Origin: Haloarchaeobius salinus
GTDB taxonomy: Archaea; Halobacteriota; Halobacteria; Halobacteriales; Natrialbaceae
NCBI RefSeq assembly: GCF_024464185.1
Contig: NZ_JANHAU010000001.1
Location: forward strand, 496,001-560,000
Reading direction: 5' to 3'
DNA length: 64,000 nt
Shown here: one piece after another, positions 1-9,267 of the stretch
How the letters are laid out: every line of letters begins with the position of its first letter
Numbering within the stretch: position 1 is the first letter of the stretch
The notes under the pieces: model-generated
What the model saw: only the letters and a program-made list of their open reading frames with translations
Told to the model about the DNA's origin: nothing
Database searches by the model: none
Translations under genes and position numbers: made by a program

Positions 1-52
1 CATGCAGATAGGCGCGGATGTCTCGGCCCGCTCTGTAGCTTCGCCGGCGGAG

Positions 53-95
53 TAAAAAGAGGGGGTCGCCGATTCCGAGCGACTGGGAATCGGCG
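53..95 (-). terminator. Hairpin plus T-run behind the aldehyde dehydrogenase gene
   Basis: A perfect 10-bp inverted repeat (67-76 CGCCGATTCC with 86-95 GGAATCGGCG, 9-nt loop) lies just past the stop codon of the aldehyde dehydrogenase gene. Read on the minus strand, it is followed within about 10 nt by a run of five T (complement of about 54-58). This resembles an intrinsic terminator. The rest of 1-131 shows no supported gene. Confidence 0.6.
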
Positions 96-131
96 GGGGT
101 CCTTCTACCGAAGCCCCCGTGACCACCGGTC

Positions 132-1583
132 TCAGTACAGGTTGACGTTGACGTTCTTGACCTGCGTGTACTCCTTGATGGCCTCCTCGCCCTGCTCGCG
201 ACCGTAGCCCGACTCCTTGTAGCCGCCGAAGGGCGTCTGCGGGAACGTGACCGGGTACTCGTTGATGGAGACCATGCCGTACTCCAGGCGCTCGGCGACG
301 CGATGTGCGCGCTTGATGTCGTTCGTCCAGATGCCGGACATCAGACCGTACGGCGAGTCGTTGGCGACCTCGATGGCCTCCGCCTCGTCGCTCACCTCGA
401 TGACCGACAGCACCGGCCCGAAGATCTCCTCGCGGGCGACGGTCATGTCGTTGGTCACGTCGGTCAGGACGGTCGGCTCGACGAAGTGGCCGACGTCCTT
501 GTCGTCGGGGACGCCACCGCCGGCGGCGACGGTCGCACCCTCCTCGACGCCCTGCTCGATGTACGAGAGGACCTCGTCCTGCTGGCTGGCCGATACCTGC
601 GGGCCCATCCGGCCGTCGTCGTCGATGCCGGAGCCGAGCGGCATCGCCTCGGCCATCTCGCAGACCATCTCGACGAGCTCGTCGTGGACGTCCTCGTGGA
701 CGACCAGGCGCGAGCCCGCCCAGCACATCTGCCCGCAGTTCATGAAGATGCCGTTGCGGACACCCTTCGACGTGGCGTCGAGGTCCGCGTCGGGGAAGAC
801 GACGTGCGGGCCCTTGCCGCCGAGCTCGAGCGTGACGCCGGTGACGTGCTCGCTCGCGGTCTCCATGACGTGCTTGCCGATCTCGGTCGAGCCGGTGAAC
901 GCGACGTGCTCGACGCCCTCGTGGCTGGCCAGCGCGTCACCCGCCGTGCTCCCGCGGCCGGGCAGCACGTTGAAGACGCCGTCGGGCAGGCCGGCCTCCT
1001 CGGCGGCCTTCGCGTAGTACAGCGCCGACAGCGGCGTCTCGCTGGAGGGCTTCAGGATGGCCGTGTTGCCGGCGGCCAGTGCGGGCGCGAGCGAGCGACC
1101 GGCGAGCTGGAACGGGTAGTTCCACGGGCTGATGTGGGCGGTGACGCCCAGCGGCTCGCGACGGGTGTAGTTCAGGCGCGGGCCGTCGACCGGGATGGTG
1201 TCGCCCTGGATCTTGTCCGTCCAGCCGGCGTAGTACCGGAACGTGTCGACGACCATGCCGACGTCGATGGACGCCTCGAACGGCGTCTTGCCGTTGTCGT
1301 GGGACTCGACGAGGCCGATCTCCTCGTCCATCGCCTCGATGGCGTCGGCCATCGCGTGCAGGTGCTGACCGCGCTCGCCCGGCCCCATGCGGCTCCACTC
1401 GCTGTCGTGTGCCGACGCGGCCTCGGCCGCCTCGACCGCGCGGTCCACGTCCTCGGGGCCCGCCGCCGATACCTCGGCGTACAGCTCCTCGGTCGCCGGA
1501 TCGTAGGTTTCGAGCGTCTCGCCGGACGCTGCATCTGTCCATTCGCCGTCGATGTACAGCTGTGTCGGGCCGTCGTATGCCAT
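132..1583 (-). CDS. NAD(P)-dependent aldehyde dehydrogenase
   Basis: The 483-residue protein has the full length of the aldehyde dehydrogenase superfamily, which oxidises aldehydes to acids through a thiohemiacetal on a catalytic cysteine. Visible landmarks are PWNYP with the oxyanion Asn155, cofactor Lys178 (ILKPS), the base Glu253 in LELGGK and catalytic Cys287 in MNCGQMC. The ATG at 1583 is chosen because upstream in-frame sequence is low-complexity and overlaps the divergent neighbour's promoter region, and an A/T-rich stretch lies about 30 nt upstream. The substrate cannot be read from sequence; betaine-aldehyde or fatty-aldehyde types are possible. Next door are acyl-CoA ligases, which fits an aldehyde-to-fatty-acid route, but this is inference. 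Confidence 0.93.
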   Translation of the reverse strand: MAYDGPTQLYIDGEWTDAASGETLETYDPATEELYAEVSAAGPEDVDRAVEAAEAASAHDSEWSRMGPGERGQHLHAMADAIEAMDEEIGLVESHDNGKTPFEASIDVGMVVDTFRYYAGWTDKIQGDTIPVDGPRLNYTRREPLGVTAHISPWNYPFQLAGRSLAPALAAGNTAILKPSSETPLSALYYAKAAEEAGLPDGVFNVLPGRGSTAGDALASHEGVEHVAFTGSTEIGKHVMETASEHVTGVTLELGGKGPHVVFPDADLDATSKGVRNGIFMNCGQMCWAGSRLVVHEDVHDELVEMVCEMAEAMPLGSGIDDDGRMGPQVSASQQDEVLSYIEQGVEEGATVAAGGGVPDDKDVGHFVEPTVLTDVTNDMTVAREEIFGPVLSVIEVSDEAEAIEVANDSPYGLMSGIWTNDIKRAHRVAERLEYGMVSINEYPVTFPQTPFGGYKESGYGREQGEEAIKEYTQVKNVNVNLY

Positions 1584-1721
1584 AGACGGTGGTTCGGTTT
1601 GCGGCGGATTAGTAGTACCGGAGCGTGGCAAGGCGCGCCGGGTCTCCCCGGTCTCCGGAGTCGACCGGAACGGGGCCGCCCACGAGACAGGCTTTTCACC
1701 CGGCGGCACGCGCCACCACGT

Positions 1722-2633
1722 ATGACAGCAGGCGACGTGAACGAAGTCACGACGGGCGAGTGCTCGGACCTGTACTACGTCGACACCGGCATGTACGGCA
1801 CGGCGGAGTACGGCGCGGTGTACGTCCTCGACGCCGCGGAGGTCGCGCTCGTGGACACCGGCATCGGGACGCATCACGACCGCGTCCTCGACGCGCTGGA
1901 CGAGCTCGACATCGCGCCCGAGGCGGTCGACCACCTCGTGGTGACGCACGTCCACCTCGACCACGCGGGCGGGGCGGGCTTCCTCGCCGACGCGTGCGAG
2001 AACGCGACGGTCTGGGTCCACGAGCGCGGCGCGCGCCACCTCGCGGACCCGTCGCGGCTCTGGGAGGGGACGAAGGCCGCGGTCGGCGACCAGATAGACT
2101 GGTACACCGAACCGCAGCCGGTGCCCGAGGAGCGCATCGAGACCCTGGCCGACGGCGACACCATCGACCTCGGCGACCGCGAACTGCACGCAGCGCACGC
2201 GCCGGGGCACGCACCGCACCAGCACGTGTTCCACGACCCGGCGAACGACGCCGTGTTCACGGCCGACGCGGCGGGCATCTACGTCCCGAGCCTGGACCTG
2301 GTACGGGAGACGAGCCCGCCGCCGCAGTTCGACCTCGAACAGGCGCTCGCCGACGTGGAGACCATCCGGTCGTTCGAGCCGTCGACGCTCCTGTACCCGC
2401 ACTTCGGGCCCGCGGCGACCGACGACCGGCTCACCGAGTACGAGGCCAGACTGGAGTCGTGGGTCGCGGAGGTGGCGGCAAAGCGCGACGAACTCGGCGA
2501 CGACGAGGCCGTCGTCGAGCACTTCGCGGAGACGACCGAGATGGCCGAGGTCTGGGGCGAGCGCAAGGCCAGCGGCGAGACGGCGATGAACGTCCGGGGC
2601 GTGCTCCGGTACCTCGACAGCCGGGACGACTGA
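1722..2633 (+). CDS. Metallo-beta-lactamase-fold hydrolase
   Basis: The 303-residue protein of the metallo-beta-lactamase superfamily shows the zinc signature HVHLDHAG (His76, His78, Asp80, His81), a later APGHAPHQHVF metal-ligand segment near residue 165 and a DTG motif near residue 45. The fold binds two metals and hydrolyses thioesters, lactones or phosphoesters. It is divergent from the aldehyde dehydrogenase and is followed after 75 nt by an acyl-CoA ligase, so a thioesterase-like role is plausible but unproven. A T-rich box (about 1691-1697) sits about 28 nt before the ATG. The C-terminal helical extension (residues 230-303) is typical of the glyoxalase II-like branch. Confidence 0.88.
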   Translation: MTAGDVNEVTTGECSDLYYVDTGMYGTAEYGAVYVLDAAEVALVDTGIGTHHDRVLDALDELDIAPEAVDHLVVTHVHLDHAGGAGFLADACENATVWVHERGARHLADPSRLWEGTKAAVGDQIDWYTEPQPVPEERIETLADGDTIDLGDRELHAAHAPGHAPHQHVFHDPANDAVFTADAAGIYVPSLDLVRETSPPPQFDLEQALADVETIRSFEPSTLLYPHFGPAATDDRLTEYEARLESWVAEVAAKRDELGDDEAVVEHFAETTEMAEVWGERKASGETAMNVRGVLRYLDSRDD

Positions 2634-2676
2634 GCCGGTCGCGCAGTCGGGGAGAAACTGACCGAAAGTTCAGGTG

Positions 2677-2683
2677 TTTTTAT
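2677..2683 (+). promoter_or_regulatory. TATA-like promoter of the first acyl-CoA ligase
   Basis: TTTTTAT lies 26-32 nt before the ATG at 2709, the spacing expected for a leaderless haloarchaeal transcript. Confidence 0.6.
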
Positions 2684-2708
2684 CCCCCCTGCAGTACAGG
2701 GGTGTGGT

Positions 2709-4658
2709 ATGAACTGGCAGGAGGCGGAGCGAGAGTACACCGACGAGGTGACAGGTGAGACGAACCTCGCCCGGATGTTCGAGGACAGCGCCGAGCGACA
2801 CGCCGACCGTCCGGCACAGATGTTCAAGGGTGGGGTCTACGACCGTTCGCTGACCGAGTCGGTGGTCCCGGCGGCCCCGGACGGCGAGTACCGCGCCATC
2901 AGCTACGACGACATGCGGACCGTCGTCCGCCACCTGGCCGCCGGCTTCCGCGACCTCGGCGTCGGCGCGGGCGACCGCGTGGGTATCTTCTCGAACACGC
3001 GGATGGAGTGGGCACAGTGCGACTTCGGCCTGCTCTCGGCCGGCGCGGTCGTGACGACCGTGTACTCGGGCTCGTCGGCCCGGCAGGTGCGCTACCTGCT
3101 CGACGACCCGAACGCGACGGCCGTCGTCGTCGAGAACGAGGACGCACTCTCCCGCGTGCTGGAGGTGGAGGACGACCTCGACCTCGAGTTCATCGTCTCC
3201 ATCGACCGGCTCGACGGCCACGACGACCGCGACGACATCCACACGCTCGCCGAGGTCCACGACCGGGGCGCGGAGCTCTTCGACCGCGACGAGTACGAGT
3301 CCTGGGTCGACTCGCGCGAGTGGGACGACCTCGCGAGCCTCATCTACACCTCGGGCACGACCGGCCAGCCGAAGGGCGTCCAGCTCACCCACGGCAACTT
3401 CCGGTCGAACGTCAACCAGATCCGCAAGCGCTACGGCCCGCGTCCCGACAAGGGCGACCTCCCGGTCATCGACGCGGACACCCGGACCGTCTCGTTCCTG
3501 CCGCTGGCGCACGTCTTCGAGCGGACGGCCGGCCACTTCGAGATGTTCGCCGCGGGGGCCTGCGTCGGCTACGCCGAGAGCCCCGACACCCTGCGTGACG
3601 ACTTCAACGCGGTGAAGCCGAACGCCGCGACGAGCGTCCCGCGGGTGTACGAGAAGATCTACGACGCCATCCGCGAGCAGGCCGAGACCTCGAACCTGCG
3701 CTCGCGCATCTTCGAGTGGGCGACCGACGTGGGCGTCGAGTACTACGAGGCCGAGAACCCGGGCGTCGCGCTCCGGGCGAAGGCCAGACTCGCCGACAAG
3801 CTGGTGTTCCAGAAGGTGCGCGAGGCGCTCGGCGGCAACGTCGACTTCCTCATCAGCGGCGGCGGCTCGCTCTCGCCGGAGCTCTGTGCGCTGTACCACG
3901 CGATGGGCCTGCCCATCATGGAGGGCTACGGGCTCACCGAGACCGCACCCGTCGTGTCGGTGAACCCGCCGGAGGAGCCGAAGATCGGCACCATCGGGCC
4001 GCCGGTCGTCGACGAGGAGATCCACATCGACGAGGACGTGGTCGAGCAGGCGACGTTCGCCGACGACCCCGGACAGGTCGGCGAACTGCTCGTCCACGGG
4101 CCGAACGTCACCGAGGGCTACTGGGAGAAGCCCGGCGAGACGACCGAGGCGTTCACCGAGCTGGACGGCGAGCGCTGGTTCCGCACCGGCGACATCGTCC
4201 ACCTGCGGCCCGACGGCTACATCGAGTTCCGCGAGCGCTCGAAGCAGATCCTCGTGCTCTCGACCGGGAAGAACGTCGCGCCCGCCCCCATCGAGGACGC
4301 CTTCGCCGCCTCGCCGGTCGTCGAGCAGTGCATGGTCGTCGGCGACGGCGAGAAGTTCGTCGGCGCGCTCATGGTACCGAACCTCGAACGGCTCCGCGAC
4401 GAGGCGGCGGAGGACGGCACCGAACTGCCCGACGACGACGAGGCGGCCGTCGAACACGAGTACGTCCGCGAGCGGGTCCAGGCGGAGGTCGACCGCATCA
4501 ACCCGCAGTTCGAGACCTACGAGCAGATCAAGCGGTTCCGGCTGGTCACCGAGGAGTTCACGGAGGAGAACGACCTGCTGACGCCGACGATGAAGAAGAA
4601 GCGCCGGAACATCATCGACGTGCACGACGGGCTCATCGACGATATCTACGCGGAGTAG
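2709..4658 (+). CDS. Long-chain acyl-CoA synthetase (AMP-forming), copy 1
   Basis: The 649-residue member of the ANL adenylating family activates fatty acids with ATP and then transfers the acyl group to CoA. The P-loop-like motif YTSGTTGQPKG is near residues 213-223, the motif GYGLTE near 405-410, the TGD motif near 495 and the C-terminal STGKNVAPAPIE with the hinge and catalytic lysine region near 517-528. Length and order match the FadD/long-chain subgroup. A second copy follows at 4780. Each has its own TATA-like box, so the pair is probably not one operon. Chain-length preference cannot be told from sequence. Confidence 0.93.
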   Translation: MNWQEAEREYTDEVTGETNLARMFEDSAERHADRPAQMFKGGVYDRSLTESVVPAAPDGEYRAISYDDMRTVVRHLAAGFRDLGVGAGDRVGIFSNTRMEWAQCDFGLLSAGAVVTTVYSGSSARQVRYLLDDPNATAVVVENEDALSRVLEVEDDLDLEFIVSIDRLDGHDDRDDIHTLAEVHDRGAELFDRDEYESWVDSREWDDLASLIYTSGTTGQPKGVQLTHGNFRSNVNQIRKRYGPRPDKGDLPVIDADTRTVSFLPLAHVFERTAGHFEMFAAGACVGYAESPDTLRDDFNAVKPNAATSVPRVYEKIYDAIREQAETSNLRSRIFEWATDVGVEYYEAENPGVALRAKARLADKLVFQKVREALGGNVDFLISGGGSLSPELCALYHAMGLPIMEGYGLTETAPVVSVNPPEEPKIGTIGPPVVDEEIHIDEDVVEQATFADDPGQVGELLVHGPNVTEGYWEKPGETTEAFTELDGERWFRTGDIVHLRPDGYIEFRERSKQILVLSTGKNVAPAPIEDAFAASPVVEQCMVVGDGEKFVGALMVPNLERLRDEAAEDGTELPDDDEAAVEHEYVRERVQAEVDRINPQFETYEQIKRFRLVTEEFTEENDLLTPTMKKKRRNIIDVHDGLIDDIYAE

Positions 4659-4744
4659 CACCGGACGGCTCGACGCCCCTCACACCGGCAGAACGGGGCG
4701 AAGGCCGCGCTTGAACTGCGGGAAACGGGCAAAACTGCCATAAC

Positions 4745-4751
4745 TTTTTAT
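4745..4751 (+). promoter_or_regulatory. TATA-like promoter of the second acyl-CoA ligase
   Basis: CTTTTTATC (box about 4745-4751) lies about 30 nt before the ATG at 4780. This gives the second ligase its own leaderless promoter. Confidence 0.6.
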
Positions 4752-4779
4752 CATGGTCCGGTCCTGATAACGCCCAGTC

Positions 4780-6762
4780 ATGGATTGGCGGGAGGCAGAA
4801 CAACAGTTCTCGGACGACGTGACGGGCATGAACACCCTGGCACGGATGTTCAACGACAGCGCGGACCGACACCCGGACCGGCCGGCACAGAAGTACAAAG
4901 GCGATGTGTACGACCGGAGTCTGGCCACGGTGGGGGCGGTGGACGAGGCACCGGCTGACGGCTACGCGACGCTCAGCTACGCCGAGATGCAGGACATCGT
5001 CCAGAGCCTCGCGGCGGGGTTCCGGGCGCTCGGCGTCGGGGCTGGCGACAGGGTGGGGCTGTTCTCCGACACGCGGATGGAGTGGGCCCAGTGCGACTTC
5101 GGCCTGCTCTCCGCGGGCGCGGTCGTGACGACGGTGTACGAGTCGTCCTCGCCGGCACAGGTGCGCTACCTGCTCGACGACCCCGGCGCGACGGGTGTCG
5201 TCGTCGAGAACCAGGAGCTGCTCGACCGCGTACTCGAGGTCTCGGACTCCCTGTCCATCCGTTTCATCGTCTGCATGGACGACCTCCCGGCTGAGTACGG
5301 CGACGAGGACGGCGTCTACACGCTCGGCGAGGTGTACGAGCAGGGGCGGAAGCGCTTCGACGGCGACACCTTCGAGACGTGGCTCGACGAGACCGACGTC
5401 GAGGACCTCGCGAGCCTCGTCTACACGTCCGGAACGACCGGCCAGCCGAAGGGGGTGCGCCTGACCCACCGCAACTTCCGGTCGAACGTCAACCAGATGT
5501 ACCGCCGGTACGGCCCGCGCCCGGAGAAGTCCAGTTCGTTCCCGACCATCGACGAGAACACCCGGACGGTGTCGTACCTGCCGCTGGCGCACGTCTTCGA
5601 GCGCGCCGCCGGGCACTTCCTCATCTTCGCGGCCGGCGGCTGCGTCGGCTACGCCGAGAGCGTCGACACGCTGAAGGAGGACTTCCAGACCGTCGAACCG
5701 AACACCGCGACGAGCGTCCCGCGGGTGTACGAGAAGATCTACGACGCCATCCGCGAGCAGGCCGCAGAGAGCGGCTTCAAGGAGCGGGTCTTCAACTGGG
5801 CGACCGGCGTCAGCCGCGAGTACTACCGCTCCGACCGGCCCGGGGCGCTGCTGAGGGCTCGCTACTGGCTCGCGGACAAGCTCGTCTTCAGCGACGTGCG
5901 CGAGGCGCTCGGCGGCAACGTCGACTACCTCATCAGCGGCGGTGGCACGCTCTCGGACGAGCTCTGTACCCTCTACCACGGGATGGGGCTGCCCATCTAC
6001 GAGGGCTACGGGCTCACCGAGGCGTCGCCAGTCGTGACGAGCAACCCGCCCGAGGAGGTCAAGATCGGCACCATCGGCCCGGCGTACCACGACATCGACG
6101 TCCGCATCGACACCTCGGTCGTCCCCGAGGGCGAGGCGACGGACACGATGGGCAAGCTCGGCGAGCTGCTCATCCGCGGGCCGAACGTGACCGACGGCTA
6201 CTGGAACAAGCCCGAGGAGACCGAGGCCGCGTTCACCGAGGACGGCTTCTTCAAGACCGGCGACATCGTCCACGAGCGACCGGACGACTACCTCGTGTTC
6301 CGCGAGCGCTCGAAACAGATCCTGGTGCTGTCGACGGGGAAGAACGTCGCGCCCGCCCCCATCGAGGACGCGTTCGTCTCCAGCCGTCTCGTCGAGCAGG
6401 TGATGGTGATGGGCGACGGGGAGAAGTTCGTCTCCGCGCTCGTCGTCCCGAACTTCGAGGCGCTGCGCGAGCGGGCCGCGGAGGAGGGCGTCGACGTGCC
6501 CGACGACGACTACGCGCTCTGTGACGACGACTGGGCGTACGAGACCATCGAGGCGGAGGTCGAGGCGGTGAACGAGCGCTTCGAGAAGCACGAACAGATC
6601 AAGGAGTTCCGGCTGGCCGAGGAGGAGTTCACCGAGGACAACGACATGATGACGCCGACGATGAAGAAGAAGCGCCGGAACATCAAGGACCGCTACGACC
6701 GTCTGGTCGAGGAGATCTACGGCGAGGACGACCGCGCGGAACCGGCGGAAGCCGAGGACTGA
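4780..6762 (+). CDS. Long-chain acyl-CoA synthetase (AMP-forming), copy 2
   Basis: The 660-residue paralogue of the preceding gene has the same motif order: YTSGTTGQPKG near 213, GYGLTE near 408, TGD near 495 and STGKNVAPAPIE near 523. Much of the sequence is identical, including 60 bp of exact DNA identity (5705-5764 with 3625-3684), so the pair arose by tandem duplication. Divergence is concentrated in the N-terminal 60 residues and the region around 140-200, where substrate preference may differ. The C-terminus adds an acidic tail. Function is as for copy 1; separate promoters suggest separate regulation. Confidence 0.93.
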   Translation: MDWREAEQQFSDDVTGMNTLARMFNDSADRHPDRPAQKYKGDVYDRSLATVGAVDEAPADGYATLSYAEMQDIVQSLAAGFRALGVGAGDRVGLFSDTRMEWAQCDFGLLSAGAVVTTVYESSSPAQVRYLLDDPGATGVVVENQELLDRVLEVSDSLSIRFIVCMDDLPAEYGDEDGVYTLGEVYEQGRKRFDGDTFETWLDETDVEDLASLVYTSGTTGQPKGVRLTHRNFRSNVNQMYRRYGPRPEKSSSFPTIDENTRTVSYLPLAHVFERAAGHFLIFAAGGCVGYAESVDTLKEDFQTVEPNTATSVPRVYEKIYDAIREQAAESGFKERVFNWATGVSREYYRSDRPGALLRARYWLADKLVFSDVREALGGNVDYLISGGGTLSDELCTLYHGMGLPIYEGYGLTEASPVVTSNPPEEVKIGTIGPAYHDIDVRIDTSVVPEGEATDTMGKLGELLIRGPNVTDGYWNKPEETEAAFTEDGFFKTGDIVHERPDDYLVFRERSKQILVLSTGKNVAPAPIEDAFVSSRLVEQVMVMGDGEKFVSALVVPNFEALRERAAEEGVDVPDDDYALCDDDWAYETIEAEVEAVNERFEKHEQIKEFRLAEEEFTEDNDMMTPTMKKKRRNIKDRYDRLVEEIYGEDDRAEPAEAED

Positions 6763-6852
6763 GCTGCCGGACCGCCGTCGTCGAGACGCCGCGCTCGCCT
6801 CCTGCGACGGCCCCCGATGCGATGTCGTCGGGCCACCCACGGACCGCGCACC

Positions 6853-6858
6853 CTTTTA
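6853..6858 (+). promoter_or_regulatory. TATA-like promoter of the lactonase-like gene
   Basis: TTTTAT (within CCCTTTTATTCC) lies about 30 nt before the ATG at 6888 and supports that start over the upstream in-frame ATG at 6822. Confidence 0.55.
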
Positions 6859-6887
6859 TTCCGGTCCGCCCCGAAGCTCGGGCCGTC

Positions 6888-7691
6888 ATGTCCGCGACGG
6901 CACTCTACACGCTGAACACCGCGCACTGGACGTTCGACTTCTCGGCGGCCGTGCAGATGCAGAACCCCGGCGAACCGTACCGCGGTACCTGTCCGGCCTA
7001 CCTGATCGAGCATCCCGAGGGCACGGTGCTCGTCGACACCGGCGTCAGCCCGGAGCTGGTGGCGGACCCGGCGTCGTACGGCCCCACCGGGGCGGCACAC
7101 ATGGCCCCGCTGCTGGAGACGCTGGAGCAGGCCGAGGACCAGCACCTCGAACGACTGCTCGACGCGGTCGGCTACGAGCCGGCCGACGTCGACGTGGTCG
7201 TCATGAGCCACCTGCACACCGACCACGCGGGCAACCTCGATCTGTTCCCCGACGCCGAGTTCGTCGTCCAGAAGGCGGAGCTGCGCTACGCGTTCTACCC
7301 CGACGGCGTCCAGCGCCTGTTCTACGTCACCGGCGACTTCCACCACCTGCGACGGATGGACTACGACGTGACCGCGGTCCGCGGCGAGTACGACGTGTTC
7401 GGCGACGGGAGCGTCGTCGCGTTCCCGACGCCGGGGCACTCGCCGGGCCACCAGTCCGTGCAGGTCGAACTGCCCGACGCGGGGACGGTCATCCTCGCCA
7501 TCGACGCCGCCAACCATCGCGAGGGCTACGAGGGCGAGCTCGCGGCGTCGTTCGCACACTCGCTGGAGGACTCCGTGGAGTCCATCCAGGCCGTCAAGCG
7601 TCGGGCCGAGCTGGCCGACGCGGACGTGTACGTCCACCACGACCCCGACGACATCGGCTCGCTGCCCGAGCCGCCGGCGGCGCTGAAGTAG
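6888..7691 (+). CDS. N-acyl homoserine lactonase-like metallo-hydrolase
   Basis: The 267-residue metallo-beta-lactamase-fold protein carries HLHTDHAG (His108, His110, Asp112, His113) and a later PGHSPGHQS ligand segment near residue 183. The N-terminus, with a short strand then a YLIEHPEGTVLVDTG hairpin, resembles the AttM/AiiA-like lactonase branch, which opens homoserine lactones. In haloarchaea, proteins of this type are seldom tested, so the name describes the fold and subgroup only. The start is set by the TATA-like box 30 nt upstream. It may act with the adjacent acyl-CoA ligases on acyl derivatives; this is inference. Confidence 0.82.
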   Translation: MSATALYTLNTAHWTFDFSAAVQMQNPGEPYRGTCPAYLIEHPEGTVLVDTGVSPELVADPASYGPTGAAHMAPLLETLEQAEDQHLERLLDAVGYEPADVDVVVMSHLHTDHAGNLDLFPDAEFVVQKAELRYAFYPDGVQRLFYVTGDFHHLRRMDYDVTAVRGEYDVFGDGSVVAFPTPGHSPGHQSVQVELPDAGTVILAIDAANHREGYEGELAASFAHSLEDSVESIQAVKRRAELADADVYVHHDPDDIGSLPEPPAALK

Positions 7692-7786
7692 TTGGTTCGC
7701 CAACAACGTTATCTCACAGACCCCCGAAGCGTCTGACGCACGTCCGACGCGACGGGGGAGACTCGTCGTCGGGTGCGTGATACGCG

Positions 7787-8317
7787 ATGAACTCGGCAGT
7801 CATCTCGACGTTGCCCGACGACCACCACCAGCGCGTGCTCGACATCTGGGACGACCTGGAGGCCGAGTTCGGCATCGACCCGGCGTCCGAACTCCCGCCG
7901 CCGCACGTCTCCTACCACGTCGCGGAGACCTACGACGCCTCGACCGTCGAGTCGCGGCTCCACTCGGTCCGGCCGGAGGTCGAGCCGTTCACCGTCCGCA
8001 CCGGCGGGCTGGGCGTGTTCACCGCCGCGCCGGTGGTGTACCTGCCCGTCGCACGGTCACCGGAGCTGGCCGAACTCCACGACAGCCTCTGGTCGCGACT
8101 CACCGACTTCGCCGACCGCGCCGACGACTACTACCACCCGGAGCGGTGGTTCCCGCACGTCACGCTGGCGTACCACAGCCTCGACGACGAGCTTGCGGGC
8201 GACGTGGTGACCTTTCTGTCCGACTACGAGTTCGACTGGGAGATGGAGATCCGGGACCTCGCGCACCTGGAGTCCAACGGCACCGAGACGCGCATCTGCT
8301 CGCGCGTGGAGCTGTGA
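7787..8317 (+). CDS. 2'-5' RNA ligase-like 2H phosphoesterase
   Basis: The 176-residue protein has the two tetrapeptide motifs of the 2H phosphoesterase superfamily: His40-Val-Ser42 (PPPHVSYH) and His124-Val-Thr126 (FPHVTLAYH). Members open 2',3'-cyclic phosphates or 2'-5' linkages in RNA or nucleotides. Family length is about 170-190 residues, so it is complete. No neighbour suggests a particular substrate. The ATG at 7787 gives an N-terminus beginning at the first beta strand, as expected. Confidence 0.8.
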   Translation: MNSAVISTLPDDHHQRVLDIWDDLEAEFGIDPASELPPPHVSYHVAETYDASTVESRLHSVRPEVEPFTVRTGGLGVFTAAPVVYLPVARSPELAELHDSLWSRLTDFADRADDYYHPERWFPHVTLAYHSLDDELAGDVVTFLSDYEFDWEMEIRDLAHLESNGTETRICSRVEL

Positions 8318-8340
8318 CCGAGTTCCGCTGACGACGAACC

Positions 8341-9108
8341 CTACTCCGCCGGCGACTCCGCCGCCGCCTCCCCGACCTCCGTCGTCACCGCGAGGAACGC
8401 ATCCTCCAGACTGGTCGCTTCGCCCGTCTCCGCCCGGCGTTTCAACTCCTCGGGCGCGCCCTGAGCCACCAGCCGGCCGTCGTGGAGCACGCCGATACGG
8501 TCCGCGAGCTCGTCGACGACGGGCAGGATGTGCGTCGAGAGGAACACCGTCATCTCCCGGTCCGCGAGGTCCGCGATGGTGTCGCGCATCGTCCGCGCCG
8601 CCCGCGGGTCCAGCCCCGAGGTGGGCTCGTCGAGGAACGCGACCTCGGGCTCGTGCAGCACCGCCTGGATGACGCCCGTCTTCTGTCGCATCCCCTTCGA
8701 GTAGGCGTCGATGCGCTTGTCCGCGTCGTCGAGCAGGTCGAAGCGTTCGAGCAGGGACTCGATGCGCTCGGCCGCCTCGTCGTCCGGGATGTCACGCAGG
8801 CCCGCGACGTACTCCAGCTGCTCGCGCCCCGTCAGCTCCTCGTACAGCGGTGGCTCCTCCGGCAGGTAGCCGATGTGGGGGGTCACCGACTCGCGGTCGG
8901 TGATGGGCTGGCCGGCGACGTGCGCGGTGCCCGCACTCGGGCGCGTCAGCGTCGTCAGCATCCGCATCGTCGTCGTCTTCCCCGCGCCGTTCGGCCCGAG
9001 GAAGCCGAACACCTCGCCGCTCTCGATGCGCAGGTCGAGGTCGCCGACTGCCGTCTCCCCGTCGTACTCCTTCGTCAAGCCGTCCGTGACGATGGCCGCG
9101 TCGGTCAT
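8341..9108 (-). CDS. ABC transporter ATP-binding protein, no adjacent permease
   Basis: The 255-residue ATPase of the multidrug/ABC-2 type has Walker A GPNGAGKT at 38-45, signature YSKGMRQ near 136-142, Walker B VAFLDEP at 156-162 and the switch His in STHILP near 191. The C-terminal EATSLEDAFLAVT helix is typical of CcmA/NatA-like subunits that pair with separately encoded ABC-2 permeases. No permease gene lies on either side: a convergent 2H phosphoesterase is downstream and a 575-bp gene-free stretch is upstream. The partner must be encoded elsewhere or was lost. The family assignment is firm, the substrate unknown. Confidence 0.9.
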   Translation of the reverse strand: MTDAAIVTDGLTKEYDGETAVGDLDLRIESGEVFGFLGPNGAGKTTTMRMLTTLTRPSAGTAHVAGQPITDRESVTPHIGYLPEEPPLYEELTGREQLEYVAGLRDIPDDEAAERIESLLERFDLLDDADKRIDAYSKGMRQKTGVIQAVLHEPEVAFLDEPTSGLDPRAARTMRDTIADLADREMTVFLSTHILPVVDELADRIGVLHDGRLVAQGAPEELKRRAETGEATSLEDAFLAVTTEVGEAAAESPAE

Positions 9109-9267
9109 TGTCGGAGTCGTTCGTGGGCTGGCGGTATGAAGGCACCGTGGCTGTTTCCGGGTGTGAAAAGTCGGCTAGTGATGTTCGAGGAGCGTGCTTC
9201 GGGCGGTTGTCTGGGTAGGGGGAACAGCTGGGTCCCTCGGTCAGTCGTGGGACTCGCCAGAACCGTC

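Noticed and set aside
1-131. A gene starting at the left edge (an ATG complement at 1-3).
   Set aside because: The coding part would lie outside the window, and no promoter or start context supports it.
132-2522. A 796-codon minus-strand frame running through the hydrolase gene into the aldehyde dehydrogenase.
   Set aside because: Only the first part of the coordinate range (132-1583) has protein-like sequence; the rest is the antisense shadow of a clear metallo-beta-lactamase gene in GC-rich DNA.
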